A stretch of 64,000 nt of DNA, from assembly GCA_003278685.1 (NCBI GenBank), contig QCDS01000001.1:248001-312000 (forward strand), written 5' to 3'. A program made the translations under genes and the position numbers. This DNA is from Prochlorococcus sp. AG-355-K03 (GTDB taxonomy: Bacteria; Cyanobacteriota; Cyanobacteriia; PCC-6307; Cyanobiaceae). The notes under the pieces are model-generated. The model saw only the letters and a program-made list of their open reading frames with translations, was not told the DNA's origin and did not search any database. Below are positions 24,570-32,838 of the stretch, one piece after another (the stretch's first letter is position 1; the number at the start of each line of letters is the position of its first letter).

Positions 24570-24758
24570 TTATTTATTTACTTTTTTTGATTTGGCAAGT
24601 CTCTCCAAAACAGCGCCATTATATAAATGAATAAAGATATAGAACAAATATAAAGTAAAGAATTTAGATGCATGTTTATTTATTAAAGTAATAACAAAGA
24701 AGGGCCTTTCATAAAATGGGATTTCAGCAGAATGGTAATTTTTTGACTTAGAAATCAA
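24570..24758 (-). CDS. 62-aa uncertain hypothetical protein, TTG start
   Basis: The only start is TTG 24758 and there is no internal Met. A polar N-terminus is followed by an aromatic hydrophobic stretch (FFTLYLFYIFIHLY) and a charged end (LERLAKSKKVNK). It could be a gene or a degraded remnant. Confidence 0.33.
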   Translation of the reverse strand: MISKSKNYHSAEIPFYERPFFVITLINKHASKFFTLYLFYIFIHLYNGAVLERLAKSKKVNK

Positions 24759-24925
24759 ACAAATTCTAGTATTTATTTAAGTTTTTTATCCTTTCCCTAA
24801 ACTTTGGGAAGGAAAAGTTTTTAAATTTTTGGAATATATCTACTTAGGTAGTAAAACTTATAAATCTAAGAGTTTTATAAATCTAATTAAATTCTACATT
24901 TTTAAATGTTTATTGTATTTCACGA

Positions 24926-25060
24926 TCAATCCTTATTTATTTCTGTTAAAGCTTTTCTCCCTTCCTTAAGATTTCTTAAAACGAACCAGGTTAGAGAGTT
25001 TATCATAAGGACGATAAGTGTAATTAGAGAAATATGAGTTGTATCAATATTGTTGGCCAA
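24926..25060 (-). CDS. 44-aa single-helix membrane micro-protein, TTG start
   Basis: TTG 25060 follows an in-frame stop closely. One helix (ISLITLIVLMINSLTWFVL) and a basic tail (RNLKEGRKALTEINKD). The layout is the same as other micro-proteins of this region. Moderate support. Confidence 0.45.
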   Translation of the reverse strand: MANNIDTTHISLITLIVLMINSLTWFVLRNLKEGRKALTEINKD

Positions 25061-25098
25061 TTTAATTAAATTCTTTATGAGTCTTTAATTCAAAAAAT

Positions 25099-25281
25099 TC
25101 AAACATCTGATCTAGAGTAAGCAGGTATTAGCATTCCACCATCTTGATCGTCATTATTGTCGTCATCAAACCCACCTCCCAGAAGTAATTCAATAATTAC
25201 AAGTACTGCTACTGGATAAAAGCACCATAGTATTGCTGTAAAAGGACTAACTGATGAAGAAGCTGAGTAAAATTCCGTCAT
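25099..25281 (-). CDS. 60-aa membrane protein with acidic QDGG tail
   Basis: Start at ATG 25281 (MTEFYSAS). One membrane helix (AILWCFYPVAVLVIIELLL) is followed by DDDNNDDQDGGMLIPAYS. The acidic Asp run plus QDGG recurs in the 44-aa protein at 26420-26554 on the other strand. This looks like a small family in which a short anchor presents an acidic, possibly cation-binding tail. Confidence 0.6.
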   Translation of the reverse strand: MTEFYSASSSVSPFTAILWCFYPVAVLVIIELLLGGGFDDDNNDDQDGGMLIPAYSRSDV

Positions 25282-25566
25282 AAATTGATAATAATCTAAA
25301 GAAACAACAATTGTGGATCCTCTGGGTAGTGTTTTATTCAATATTTCTATGAATATTTTTTAAAAACTTTTCTCTTACGCACGAATAGATTTTTGGTATG
25401 TATTGATATTTTTATTCTTTAAAATCAATTTGAATAATAATTTTCTTGAACCTACTTAGAAACTCATAATGACATAATGAATCTCGCAATTGTTATTTTT
25501 TATACTTAACAATAATTGTACAATTTTAATTCAAAAACTATTATTTATCTTGATTTTATAAATTCT

Positions 25567-25698
25567 ATGTTTTCTTTCACTTTTGATCCTTTGGCTGCGA
25601 TATTTGGTATATCAGGAATTGTAGGCTTCTTTTTCTTCGTTTCTGCTGCTAAGGGAACTTCCAGTATCAATACAAAACCAAAAAAGGAATTAGATTAG
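25567..25698 (+). CDS. 43-aa single-helix membrane micro-protein
   Basis: Start at ATG 25567 (MFSFTFDPLAAIFG). One helix (LAAIFGISGIVGFFFFVSA) and a Lys-rich tail. Not identified. Confidence 0.5.
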   Translation: MFSFTFDPLAAIFGISGIVGFFFFVSAAKGTSSINTKPKKELD

Positions 25699-25763
25699 AA
25701 CTTATTCTGTCAGAATACTAAATTGAAATTTTTAAATTTAGTATTTTAAAGGCGTGTTAATTA

Positions 25764-25934
25764 TTACTTATTCCATTGTTTAGAAATAAATTCAAGAAAA
25801 TCTTTTAGATCCTCTTCAGGACAATTTGTTTGTTTTTGTAAGTCAATGCAAATTTGCTTAATATTAGTAAAGGCCTTTTTTACTATTTCGTTTTTTTCAA
25901 TAACTTCAAAATATTCTTGATCAGTAAAAGGCAT
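25764..25934 (-). CDS. 56-aa hypothetical protein
   Basis: ATG 25934. Soluble and helical (FTDQEYFEVIEKNEIVKKAF), with two Cys nine residues apart (CIDLQKQTNC) and a C-terminal helix ending QWNK. No family recognised. Confidence 0.5.
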   Translation of the reverse strand: MPFTDQEYFEVIEKNEIVKKAFTNIKQICIDLQKQTNCPEEDLKDFLEFISKQWNK

Positions 25935-26026
25935 AATATTAGTTTCCTTCTTGAAAAATTATTTATTAAACATATCTTATCTGCATTGACTTAACAGTAA
26001 AGAAGAAAAAATCTTTTTTCTTAAAT

Positions 26027-26302
26027 TTAGCTACCCAATCGATAATGTTTTTTAATACTTTTGGTTACTTCCCACTCGCAGTTAAGTCCAGCAGGAAACT
26101 CAACTAGATCTCCAGCTTTAATCACGTAAATGTCACCGTCTTGGGTATTTATTTTCGCTTGACCTTCAATAATTAAGCAAATTTCCTTATCATCGTAATT
26201 CCATTGAAATTTGCTTGGCTTGCATTCCCAAATAGGCCAACTTTTTATTCCATACTGAATTATTACGCTTGCACTACAGGGGGAAGATATTAGAACTTTC
26301 AC
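26027..26302 (-). CDS. Small cupin (cupin_3/DUF861 type)
   Basis: 91 residues, GTG start. It carries the cupin_3 hallmarks WPIWECKPSKFQWNYDDKE, ICLIIEGQAKI and IKAGDLVEFPAG. The family includes (S)-ureidoglycine aminohydrolase-like and EutQ-like proteins, but the single-domain cyanobacterial members are uncharacterised. Confidence 0.82.
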   Translation of the reverse strand: MKVLISSPCSASVIIQYGIKSWPIWECKPSKFQWNYDDKEICLIIEGQAKINTQDGDIYVIKAGDLVEFPAGLNCEWEVTKSIKKHYRLGS

Positions 26303-26419
26303 GAAATAGTTCGGATGTTTTTTTTTATTTTACAAATAAAAGAAATATTTTTTTCGAGAATGTGTATTTCTTTACTGTCTTTTATTTTATTTCATTTATC
26401 ATAAAAAAAATCTTAATTT

Positions 26420-26554
26420 ATGGATGAGCTTTCTGTATTGTCAATTTCGCTTTCTATAGCTTCTCTAGGAATATTTTTTTTATTTTTCGCTTCAAATGAT
26501 GATGATGACCAAGATGGAGGTAAGTTGATTAAATCATTAGAAAAAATTAATTAA
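26420..26554 (+). CDS. 44-aa membrane protein with acidic QDGG tail
   Basis: ATG 26420. One helix (SVLSISLSIASLGIFFLFFA) is followed by SNDDDDQDGGKLIKSLEKIN. The DDDDQDGG block repeats the tail of the protein at 25099-25281. Small, but the shared motif supports a real gene. Confidence 0.55.
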   Translation: MDELSVLSISLSIASLGIFFLFFASNDDDDQDGGKLIKSLEKIN

Positions 26555-26556
26555 TT

Positions 26557-26673
26557 TCAATTAAATAAAACATTTAATAGAGATTTATAACCTATAAAGC
26601 CTGCATAAATGCAGCTTAAAAAAATTACATAAACTTCCAATGTACCGAGTCTTTTTTTCTTTAATGTTTTCAT
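26557..26673 (-). CDS. 38-aa single-helix membrane micro-protein
   Basis: ATG 26673. A basic N-terminus (MKTLKKKRLG) and one helix (LEVYVIFLSCIYAGFIGY). It converges with the preceding gene, 2 bp between the stops. Not identified. Confidence 0.5.
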   Translation of the reverse strand: MKTLKKKRLGTLEVYVIFLSCIYAGFIGYKSLLNVLFN

Positions 26674-26749
26674 TGTTTTGAGTGTTTATAGGGTAATTTT
26701 ATTTAATTTGTTTTTTATTAACATGAGTATTTTTACATTAAATCAGAGA

Positions 26750-27622
26750 TTAAAGAATTATTAATGTCAAGCCAAAAAATAAAAAACAAGTAAAAAATAT
26801 TATTTTTTTTGTAATTTCTCTTTCCTCATTTTTAGCAAAAAATAGTGAAATTACTGGAGATGTGCTTAATAAAGCCCATCCTACACCTATGGGGAGGGTT
26901 TTAAATACAACTTGTTGTAGAAATATTCCTATATTTGTTCCAAGAAGTATTGAAATAAAAAATTTTTTTTGTTGTTTTTTGTCTATATTTTTTAAGAAAA
27001 AATTAATCTTAAATCCTTTTAGACTAATCAAAAAAATTATTGCACCTAATAATCTTATTTCAGTTGTAAGGAAAGGAGATAAATTGCTTTGAAGGAAAAC
27101 CATCCTTGATAAAAGACCTCCAAGAACAGCACATAAAACTGATAAAAAGGGAAAAGCAAAAATCTTAAAGTTATTTTTTTCTGAGGAAGAGGAGTTTTCT
27201 TCTTTAAAATCGTTACCTTTTCTGAGAATTATGAATAGAGAAATCGTTACTATAATTATTCCAACCCAAGATTTAGTTGTTAAATTTTCATTAATAAAAA
27301 ATTCCCCTGACAAAGCTGCCATTAACGGAGAAAGAGTTTCTATAGATAAAGTTTTTCTTGTGCCAATTGTTTGTAATGACTTTAAATAGAAAGTATCACC
27401 TAAACCAATACCTATTATTCCACTAATTATTAGTATAAATATGTTTTTTAATGCAGTTGTAGAACTTAGATTGATAAAAGCAGGTATAAAAATTAAAAAG
27501 GCTATTATATTTTTTATTAAATTAATATCTATTGATTTATATTGTTGAGTTTGCGCTCGCCAAATAAAGCAAGCATAAGTCCAAGATGTAGCAGCTCCAA
27601 AAGCAGAAAGGATTCCAATCAA
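26750..27622 (-). CDS. EamA/DMT-superfamily transporter
   Basis: 290 residues, TTG start, with ten predicted helices in two repeats of five, each an EamA domain. The first repeat has the typical TFYLKSLQTIGTRKTLSIETLSPLM, the second VFKTLPIGVGWALLSTSPVISL. Exporter or importer of small metabolites in the inner membrane. The substrate cannot be told from sequence. Confidence 0.85.
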   Translation of the reverse strand: MIGILSAFGAATSWTYACFIWRAQTQQYKSIDINLIKNIIAFLIFIPAFINLSSTTALKNIFILIISGIIGIGLGDTFYLKSLQTIGTRKTLSIETLSPLMAALSGEFFINENLTTKSWVGIIIVTISLFIILRKGNDFKEENSSSSEKNNFKIFAFPFLSVLCAVLGGLLSRMVFLQSNLSPFLTTEIRLLGAIIFLISLKGFKINFFLKNIDKKQQKKFFISILLGTNIGIFLQQVVFKTLPIGVGWALLSTSPVISLFFAKNEEREITKKIIFFTCFLFFGLTLIIL

Positions 27623-27642
27623 AACGAATAATTTTTAAAAAT

Positions 27643-27741
27643 TTATTTTATAAATTGAGTAAATGCTAAAAAGAATACATAAACAAGAATCAAAATCCCC
27701 GGTAAGTACTGAATTAGTGATTTGAAATTATTTTTTTTCAT
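27643..27741 (-). CDS. 32-aa single-helix membrane micro-protein
   Basis: ATG 27741. The basic N-terminus (MKKNNFKS) is followed by one helix (LPGILILVYVFFLAFTQFI). It lies between the 78-aa gene and the transporter gene on the same strand. Not identified. Confidence 0.5.
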   Translation of the reverse strand: MKKNNFKSLIQYLPGILILVYVFFLAFTQFIK

Positions 27742-27757
27742 ATTTTATAAATTTATC

Positions 27758-27994
27758 TTAAACAGTTTTTTTATTAGTAGGGTACAAACTCTCTAACTTC
27801 TTTCTTCTTTTAACTTTCTCATTAATTCTTTCTTCTTTTTCTTTTTTTTTGATCTCATCATTTATCTTATTTTGTCTATATCCAAACCAAAGTAGAACCC
27901 AAATAACAGAAGTTATTAAAAGAAGAGCAGTATATTGACCAGTCATAGGAAAACTGGCCTCAGAATATTTAACGTAAGAAAAAATTGGACTCAT
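27758..27994 (-). CDS. 78-aa single-helix membrane protein with charged tail
   Basis: ATG 27994. One helix (YTALLLITSVIWVLLWFGY) is followed by a highly charged Lys/Glu helix (RQNKINDEIKKKEKEERINE). The N-terminus looks lumenal or periplasmic. Not identified. Confidence 0.6.
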   Translation of the reverse strand: MSPIFSYVKYSEASFPMTGQYTALLLITSVIWVLLWFGYRQNKINDEIKKKEKEERINEKVKRRKKLESLYPTNKKTV

Positions 27995-28178
27995 TTAATT
28001 AAGTTAAAGCATAAAAATAACGACTGCGTTTATTTTTTAGAAATTTATAAATTAGTAAATTGCAACTATTTATTATCTAGTTTTAAAGTTTTTTATTAAT
28101 ATTTTTATGGTTTTTGGAGTAATTTTTCTTTTTTACTCCTTGCTATTATCAGATTGAAGCATATTAAATAATAAGTTT

Positions 28179-29417
28179 TTGGAACCTTTTGATTTAGCAG
28201 TTGTAGGTGGCGGTGCAGCCGGTTTTATGACAGCAATAACTGCTGCTGAAAATGGAGTAAGAAGAATAATAATTCTTGAAGCTACTTCAAAACTTATGGA
28301 GAAAGTAAGGATTAGTGGAGGGGGAAGATGTAACGTCACTAATGCGACGTGGATACCTAATGAACTAGTTGAGAATTACCCCAGAGGTGGAATTCAGCTC
28401 TTGGAATCATTTAATCGTTTTGCTGCTGGAGATGTGTATGATTGGTTTGAGAAAAAAGGGTTAAAATTAAAAATTGAGGAAGATCTAAGAGTTTTCCCAG
28501 TATCTAATTCTTCTTCAGATGTTATTGATTGTTTGAGAAAAAGTGCTTTATCAAAAGACGTAGAGATATTAACAAAATTTTTTGTAAAAGAAATTTCAAA
28601 AAATCCAGATAATATATTCAATATTTTTAGTCTTAAAAAAGCAAAGGTAACTGCAAAAAATATTATTCTTTCAACTGGAGGTAATCCAAGCGGATATAAA
28701 TTAGCTCAAAATCTTGGACATACCATTGTTAAACCTGTACCATCGCTTTTCACTTTTTCTACAAAAGAACCAAATTTGGATGAATGTAGTGGGGTATCGA
28801 TAAAGGGCATAGATATAGAAATTAAATTAAACAATAAGAATTTTCAAAATAGAGGCGATTTACTAATAACGCATTGGGGGTTTAGTGGGCCAGCAGTATT
28901 AAAACTTTCATCAATTGCAGCAAGGGAACTTTATAGCCAAAAATATAAATTTAATCTAATCATTAAATGGTCTTCTTTAAGTTATAGGGAGTTAAAAGAA
29001 AAAATTAATTATTTAAGATTAAATAATGGCAAGGTGAATCTTATCAATAGTAGACCTGTTCCACTATTAACAAAAAGATTATGGATTTTTTTATTAAAGA
29101 AAATAGGTATTGATAAAGAGAAAAAGTGGGCTGATTTATTGGCGGATGAAAGAGAGAAAATTATAGATACCCTCATGAGGGATAAATATATAATTTCGGG
29201 CAAAGGTCCATTTGGAGAGGAATTTGTTACTTCCGGAGGCGTAAAAATTAATGAGGTTAATTTTAAAAGTATGGAGAGTTTAATTTGTCCAGGGTTATTT
29301 TTTTCTGGAGAAGTTTTAGATGTTGATGGGATCACTGGTGGATTTAATTTTCAACATTGTTGGACAAGTGGATGGATCGCTGGGATGGCAGTCTCAAAGT
29401 TAAATCAATCAAAATAA
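28179..29417 (+). CDS. HI0933/YhiN-family flavoprotein
   Basis: 412 residues, TTG start placing the dinucleotide fold at the N-terminus: DLAVVGGGAAGFMTAITAAE. It keeps the family motif MEKVRISGGGRCNVTNA and the C-terminal FSGEVLDVDGITGGFNFQHCW with the final FAD-contact segment. The family has an FAD domain with an inserted beta barrel and is of unknown reaction, probably an NAD(P)H-linked oxidoreductase. Full length. Confidence 0.9.
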   Translation: MEPFDLAVVGGGAAGFMTAITAAENGVRRIIILEATSKLMEKVRISGGGRCNVTNATWIPNELVENYPRGGIQLLESFNRFAAGDVYDWFEKKGLKLKIEEDLRVFPVSNSSSDVIDCLRKSALSKDVEILTKFFVKEISKNPDNIFNIFSLKKAKVTAKNIILSTGGNPSGYKLAQNLGHTIVKPVPSLFTFSTKEPNLDECSGVSIKGIDIEIKLNNKNFQNRGDLLITHWGFSGPAVLKLSSIAARELYSQKYKFNLIIKWSSLSYRELKEKINYLRLNNGKVNLINSRPVPLLTKRLWIFLLKKIGIDKEKKWADLLADEREKIIDTLMRDKYIISGKGPFGEEFVTSGGVKINEVNFKSMESLICPGLFFSGEVLDVDGITGGFNFQHCWTSGWIAGMAVSKLNQSK

Positions 29418-29540
29418 ATTAATAAGTAATAAATCAGTAAGTAACAATTCAATAAGTTTATCTTTTTTTTATTAAGTATTAGACGGAAAAAGTTTTTTGA
29501 AGAAACTTTAATTTTAAAGTTTTATTATTGGTGAAGATTA

Positions 29541-30290
29541 ATGCAGAATCTTGTATCAAAAAAAGAAGAAGAGGAAAGAAGATTAAAAGCTTTAGCAGAA
29601 TATAGGATTTTGGGAACCAAGCCAGAATCATGTTATGACGATATTACAAAAATTGCTGCTACAACCTGTAATGTGCCTATTTCTTTAATGACTTTGGTAG
29701 ACAAAGATAAACAATGGTTTAAATCCAAAATAGGACTTCAAATATCAGAAACTAGAAGAGATTGGTCTTTTTGTACACATGCAATAAAAGAAAATAGTCC
29801 ATTAATTATTCATGATGCTTTCCAAGATGAAAGATTTATAAATAATCCATTGGTTACTGGAGATCCAAAGATTCGTTTTTATGCAGGTTTTCCCCTTAGA
29901 AATAGTGATGGTAATAAGCTTGGAACTCTGTGTGTAATAGACAGAAAGCCAGGAAATCTAACTACACAACAATTTAATATTATGGAATTATTATCTAAGC
30001 AAATAGTTTCATTTTTAGAGCTTAGAAAAAAGTCATTAAATTTGCTAGATGCTTTATCTAATTTGCATAAACAGGAAGGGATTTTATCAGTATGTTCATA
30101 TTGCAGAGAAGTGAAAAATAAGGAGGGCGATTGGATGCATTTAGAAAAATATCTTTCGAAAATTAGTGATATTAGATTCAGTCATGGGGTTTGTGATAAT
30201 TGTATGGAAAAACATTTCCCAGATGTAATCGAAGTATGGAATAAAAAGGATTTTTTTGAAGATGGCCAGAAAAGGTTTTTAGAGTCCTAG
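29541..30290 (+). CDS. GAF-domain protein with C-terminal Cys-pair module
   Basis: 249 residues. The GAF domain spans about residues 25-170 (VPISLMTLVDKDKQWFKSKIGL, SFCTHAI, FYAGFPLRNSDGNKLGTLCV). The C-terminal 65 residues carry CSYCREVKNKEGDW and HGVCDNC, a Cys-pair module usually attached to histidine kinases or diguanylate cyclases. No kinase, cyclase or other output domain is present, so it may sense a ligand and act through a partner. Confidence 0.85.
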   Translation: MQNLVSKKEEEERRLKALAEYRILGTKPESCYDDITKIAATTCNVPISLMTLVDKDKQWFKSKIGLQISETRRDWSFCTHAIKENSPLIIHDAFQDERFINNPLVTGDPKIRFYAGFPLRNSDGNKLGTLCVIDRKPGNLTTQQFNIMELLSKQIVSFLELRKKSLNLLDALSNLHKQEGILSVCSYCREVKNKEGDWMHLEKYLSKISDIRFSHGVCDNCMEKHFPDVIEVWNKKDFFEDGQKRFLES

Positions 30291-30378
30291 ATTCAATACC
30301 CGACTTTTTATTGTTTAATTTATTTTCTAAACAAATTCTTTATTTGGTGGTTAGTATTGTATAAATTTTGACTAGAAA

Positions 30379-30864
30379 ATGTTATTAGGAACTTTATTGA
30401 CAGGTGAAATTGCTAAAAGTGCATTAGTAGCATATGTTCATTATTTAGGAATAATATTGTGTTTCGGTTCTCTTTTGTTTGAAAGATTGACTCTCAAAGT
30501 TGGTCTAAATAGAAATGAAACGATCTCAATGATAATTGCAGATGTGGTTTATGGTTTGGCAGGAGTTGCGATATTAGTTACTGGGATTCTGCGTGTTAAG
30601 TATTTTGGTCAAGGAGGTGATTTCTATACAGGTAATCCTGTGTTTTGGATAAAGGTTTCTCTTTATATTATTGTTGGATTACTTTCTTTATACCCAACAA
30701 CAACCTATATCTTATGGGCCATTCCATTAAGTAAGAATAAATTACCTGAAATATCTGAAAATTTAGTCAAGAGGTTCAGACTAATCATTACTACTGAATT
30801 AGTGGGCTTTGCAACAATACCTTTGTTTGCCACTCTCATGGCTAGAGGTGTAGGTTTAGGTTGA
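30379..30864 (+). CDS. DUF2214 membrane protein
   Basis: 161 residues, four helices. The conserved start AYVHYLGIILCFGSLLFER and the centre YGLAGVAILVTGILRVKYFGQG match DUF2214, a cyanobacterial and proteobacterial membrane family with conserved His that may bind heme. Its stop overlaps the start of the DUF1643 gene. Confidence 0.82.
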   Translation: MLLGTLLTGEIAKSALVAYVHYLGIILCFGSLLFERLTLKVGLNRNETISMIIADVVYGLAGVAILVTGILRVKYFGQGGDFYTGNPVFWIKVSLYIIVGLLSLYPTTTYILWAIPLSKNKLPEISENLVKRFRLIITTELVGFATIPLFATLMARGVGLG

Positions 30865-31403
30865 ATAATTTATGTCTAGAAAGAAATTGTTTAATAAGTT
30901 CTAATAAACTATATAGATGGAGTTTAAGTTATAAGATTTCTAAATCTAAAAAAGAGATTATTTTTATTGGTCTAAATCCTTCATTATCAGATGCAGTTTT
31001 CTTGGATAATACAACAAAAAAGATAATTAAAATCTCGAAAAATAATAATTACGGCAAAGTTAAATTAATCAATTTATTTGCTCTTATTTCAAGTAATCCA
31101 GAGAGACTCTTTAATCACAAAAATCCTGTTGGGTATTTAAACAATAATCATATTTATAAAAACTTAAAACACTGGTCTGAAAATAAAAATTGTGATTTAT
31201 GGTTAGGTTGGGGTAACAAAGGGAAATTTCTAAATAGAAATAAAAGAATATTAAAAAAAATAATGCAATATAACTCAATCAGAAAAAATAATTTTGATAA
31301 TCCTCTTGGACCGCTTTTAATTAAGAAAACAATCAAAGATAATCCAATACATCCACTATACTGTTCTGATAATTCCATTCTCAAAGCTGTAAAAACGCTT
31401 TGA
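30861..31403 (+). CDS. DUF1643 protein
   Basis: 180 residues, TTG start overlapping the previous stop (GGTTGA). The family motif is present: IFIGLNPSLSDA, then VKLINLFALISSNPERL and DLWLGWGNKG. DUF1643 proteins are soluble and of unknown function. Probably co-transcribed with the DUF2214 gene. Confidence 0.8.
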   Translation: MNNLCLERNCLISSNKLYRWSLSYKISKSKKEIIFIGLNPSLSDAVFLDNTTKKIIKISKNNNYGKVKLINLFALISSNPERLFNHKNPVGYLNNNHIYKNLKHWSENKNCDLWLGWGNKGKFLNRNKRILKKIMQYNSIRKNNFDNPLGPLLIKKTIKDNPIHPLYCSDNSILKAVKTL

Positions 31404-31467
31404 TGCAAAGGTTTAAGGGCAATTAATTTAAACTTATGTTAAAATAACTTTAAGATCGGGTTAAATT

Positions 31468-31596
31468 ATGAGTAACACAAAGCAACTGCAAAAACTTAAA
31501 AACTTAAATGTAAAAGCAGAAAAATGCCTTACAAGAGATGAAGCACAAAAAATATTGATAAAGGCTAATAAGGCTCAGAGTAAAATAAATTTTTAA
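31468..31596 (+). CDS. 42-aa basic helical micro-protein
   Basis: ATG 31468. Lysine-rich and helical throughout (MSNTKQLQKLKNLNVKAEKC, then LTRDEAQKILIKANKAQSKI). The second half resembles an isolated helix-turn motif. Not identified. Confidence 0.55.
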   Translation: MSNTKQLQKLKNLNVKAEKCLTRDEAQKILIKANKAQSKINF

Positions 31597-31690
31597 ATTT
31601 GATCTTTGCTTTTTTTAGAAATAATTTATCAAAACAATTTTACAAATATTTTTCTAATTATTTAGAATTTTTTTATTATATTTAATTTTG

Positions 31691-32422
31691 ATGGTTTTTA
31701 ATATTATTAAAATAAGAAAATCTCACGAAAGATTTAAATCTACTAGAGAATGGCTAAATTCGATGCATTCATTTTCTTTTGCAGAGCATAGAGATCCAAA
31801 ATGGGATAATTTTGGGAAAATTAGAGTTATAAACGAAGATATTATTTCTCCTAATGCAGGATTTAATACACATTCTCATGCAAATATGGAAATAATTACT
31901 GTCGTAACAAAAGGAGCAATAACTCATAGAGACTCTTTAAACAATCTTGGGAAAATTCGCAAAGATGAAGTACAAGTTATGTCTGCAGGTACTGGAATAT
32001 CTCATAGCGAGAAGAATGAAGAAAATGAGAACTGTAAGTTATTCCAGATTTGGATATACCCTCAAAAAGAAAATATCAAACCTCGATATGATCAAATTTC
32101 ATTAAATGAAAAGTTGTGGGACAATCTTATTTTTAATTACAAAGACGGTAAAAATAATAAGCTTTTTCTAAATCAAAGTATCTCTTTATGGCGTTGTAAA
32201 TATAAGCCAATTAAAGAAAAAAAATTGCCATTAAAAATCGATAAATATAATTGGATACAAATAATAGAAGGTAATCTTTTATTAAAAAGTAAAGATTCAA
32301 ATTCAAATATATGTCTCGAGTCTGGAGATGGCTTGGGATTTGAAGTTAATAATTATGAAGATGTCTCTATAGATACTGAAAAAGAGCTAGATTTTCTCTT
32401 ATTTTCGATGCCTTCCTTATAG
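31691..32422 (+). CDS. Pirin-family bicupin protein
   Basis: 243 residues from ATG 31691. The N-terminal cupin has the pirin signature HSFSFAEHRDPKWDNFG and the metal ligands in THSHANMEIITVV (His-x-His) with further His in GISHSEKNEE. The C-terminal cupin follows LFQIWIYP. Bacterial pirins of this size can act as quercetin dioxygenases or as redox-sensitive regulators. The true role here is unknown. Confidence 0.88.
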   Translation: MVFNIIKIRKSHERFKSTREWLNSMHSFSFAEHRDPKWDNFGKIRVINEDIISPNAGFNTHSHANMEIITVVTKGAITHRDSLNNLGKIRKDEVQVMSAGTGISHSEKNEENENCKLFQIWIYPQKENIKPRYDQISLNEKLWDNLIFNYKDGKNNKLFLNQSISLWRCKYKPIKEKKLPLKIDKYNWIQIIEGNLLLKSKDSNSNICLESGDGLGFEVNNYEDVSIDTEKELDFLLFSMPSL

Positions 32423-32436
32423 TTTATCTGTGACTA

Positions 32437-32751
32437 TTATCCATCAACTCCTTTATTAAATGCATTTAAGGCTTGCAAAGCCATGTTAAGGTGAACTTCC
32501 ATAGCACCAAGAGCAATTAAAGAATTTGATGATTTATCTTTTAGTAAATTCTCTTTTCTTTTTGACAACTCATTAACTACCTTCTTAGTTGAAGCTTCCC
32601 AATTGTTTATTAACTCTTCAAATTCTCTTTTTTCAGGACTTTCTATTTCTGCGAATTCATCAGAAAAATGAGAATCTTTTTGTGCCTTAAGCATCAAGTA
32701 ACTTAATTTTTTATGGCTTATTGCTTGAGGTAAATTGTTAGATTCACTCAT
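32437..32751 (-). CDS. 104-aa hypothetical protein
   Basis: ATG 32751. Soluble and almost entirely helical and charged (EKREFEELINNWEASTKKVV, NELSKRKENLLK), ending with a more hydrophobic helix (LGAMEVHLNMALQALNAFNK). Probably a conserved picocyanobacterial protein. No domain recognised. Confidence 0.6.
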   Translation of the reverse strand: MSESNNLPQAISHKKLSYLMLKAQKDSHFSDEFAEIESPEKREFEELINNWEASTKKVVNELSKRKENLLKDKSSNSLIALGAMEVHLNMALQALNAFNKGVDG

Positions 32752-32838
32752 TGATAGTAGTTAATTTTATAGTCAAAATCTAACTAATTAAGTGAATATT
32801 TGCTAGAGGGTAAACGGTTGTGATGACCGACCTGAAAA

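Noticed and set aside
6300-28000. Whole region as an integrated prophage or IS-bearing mobile island
   Set aside because: No integrase, transposase, phage structural gene, flanking tRNA or direct-repeat attachment site was seen; the phage-like features are limited to HLIPs and tail motifs.
28394-29335. Long minus-strand frames opposite the HI0933 flavoprotein
   Set aside because: They are antisense to a full-length conserved gene and show no domain.
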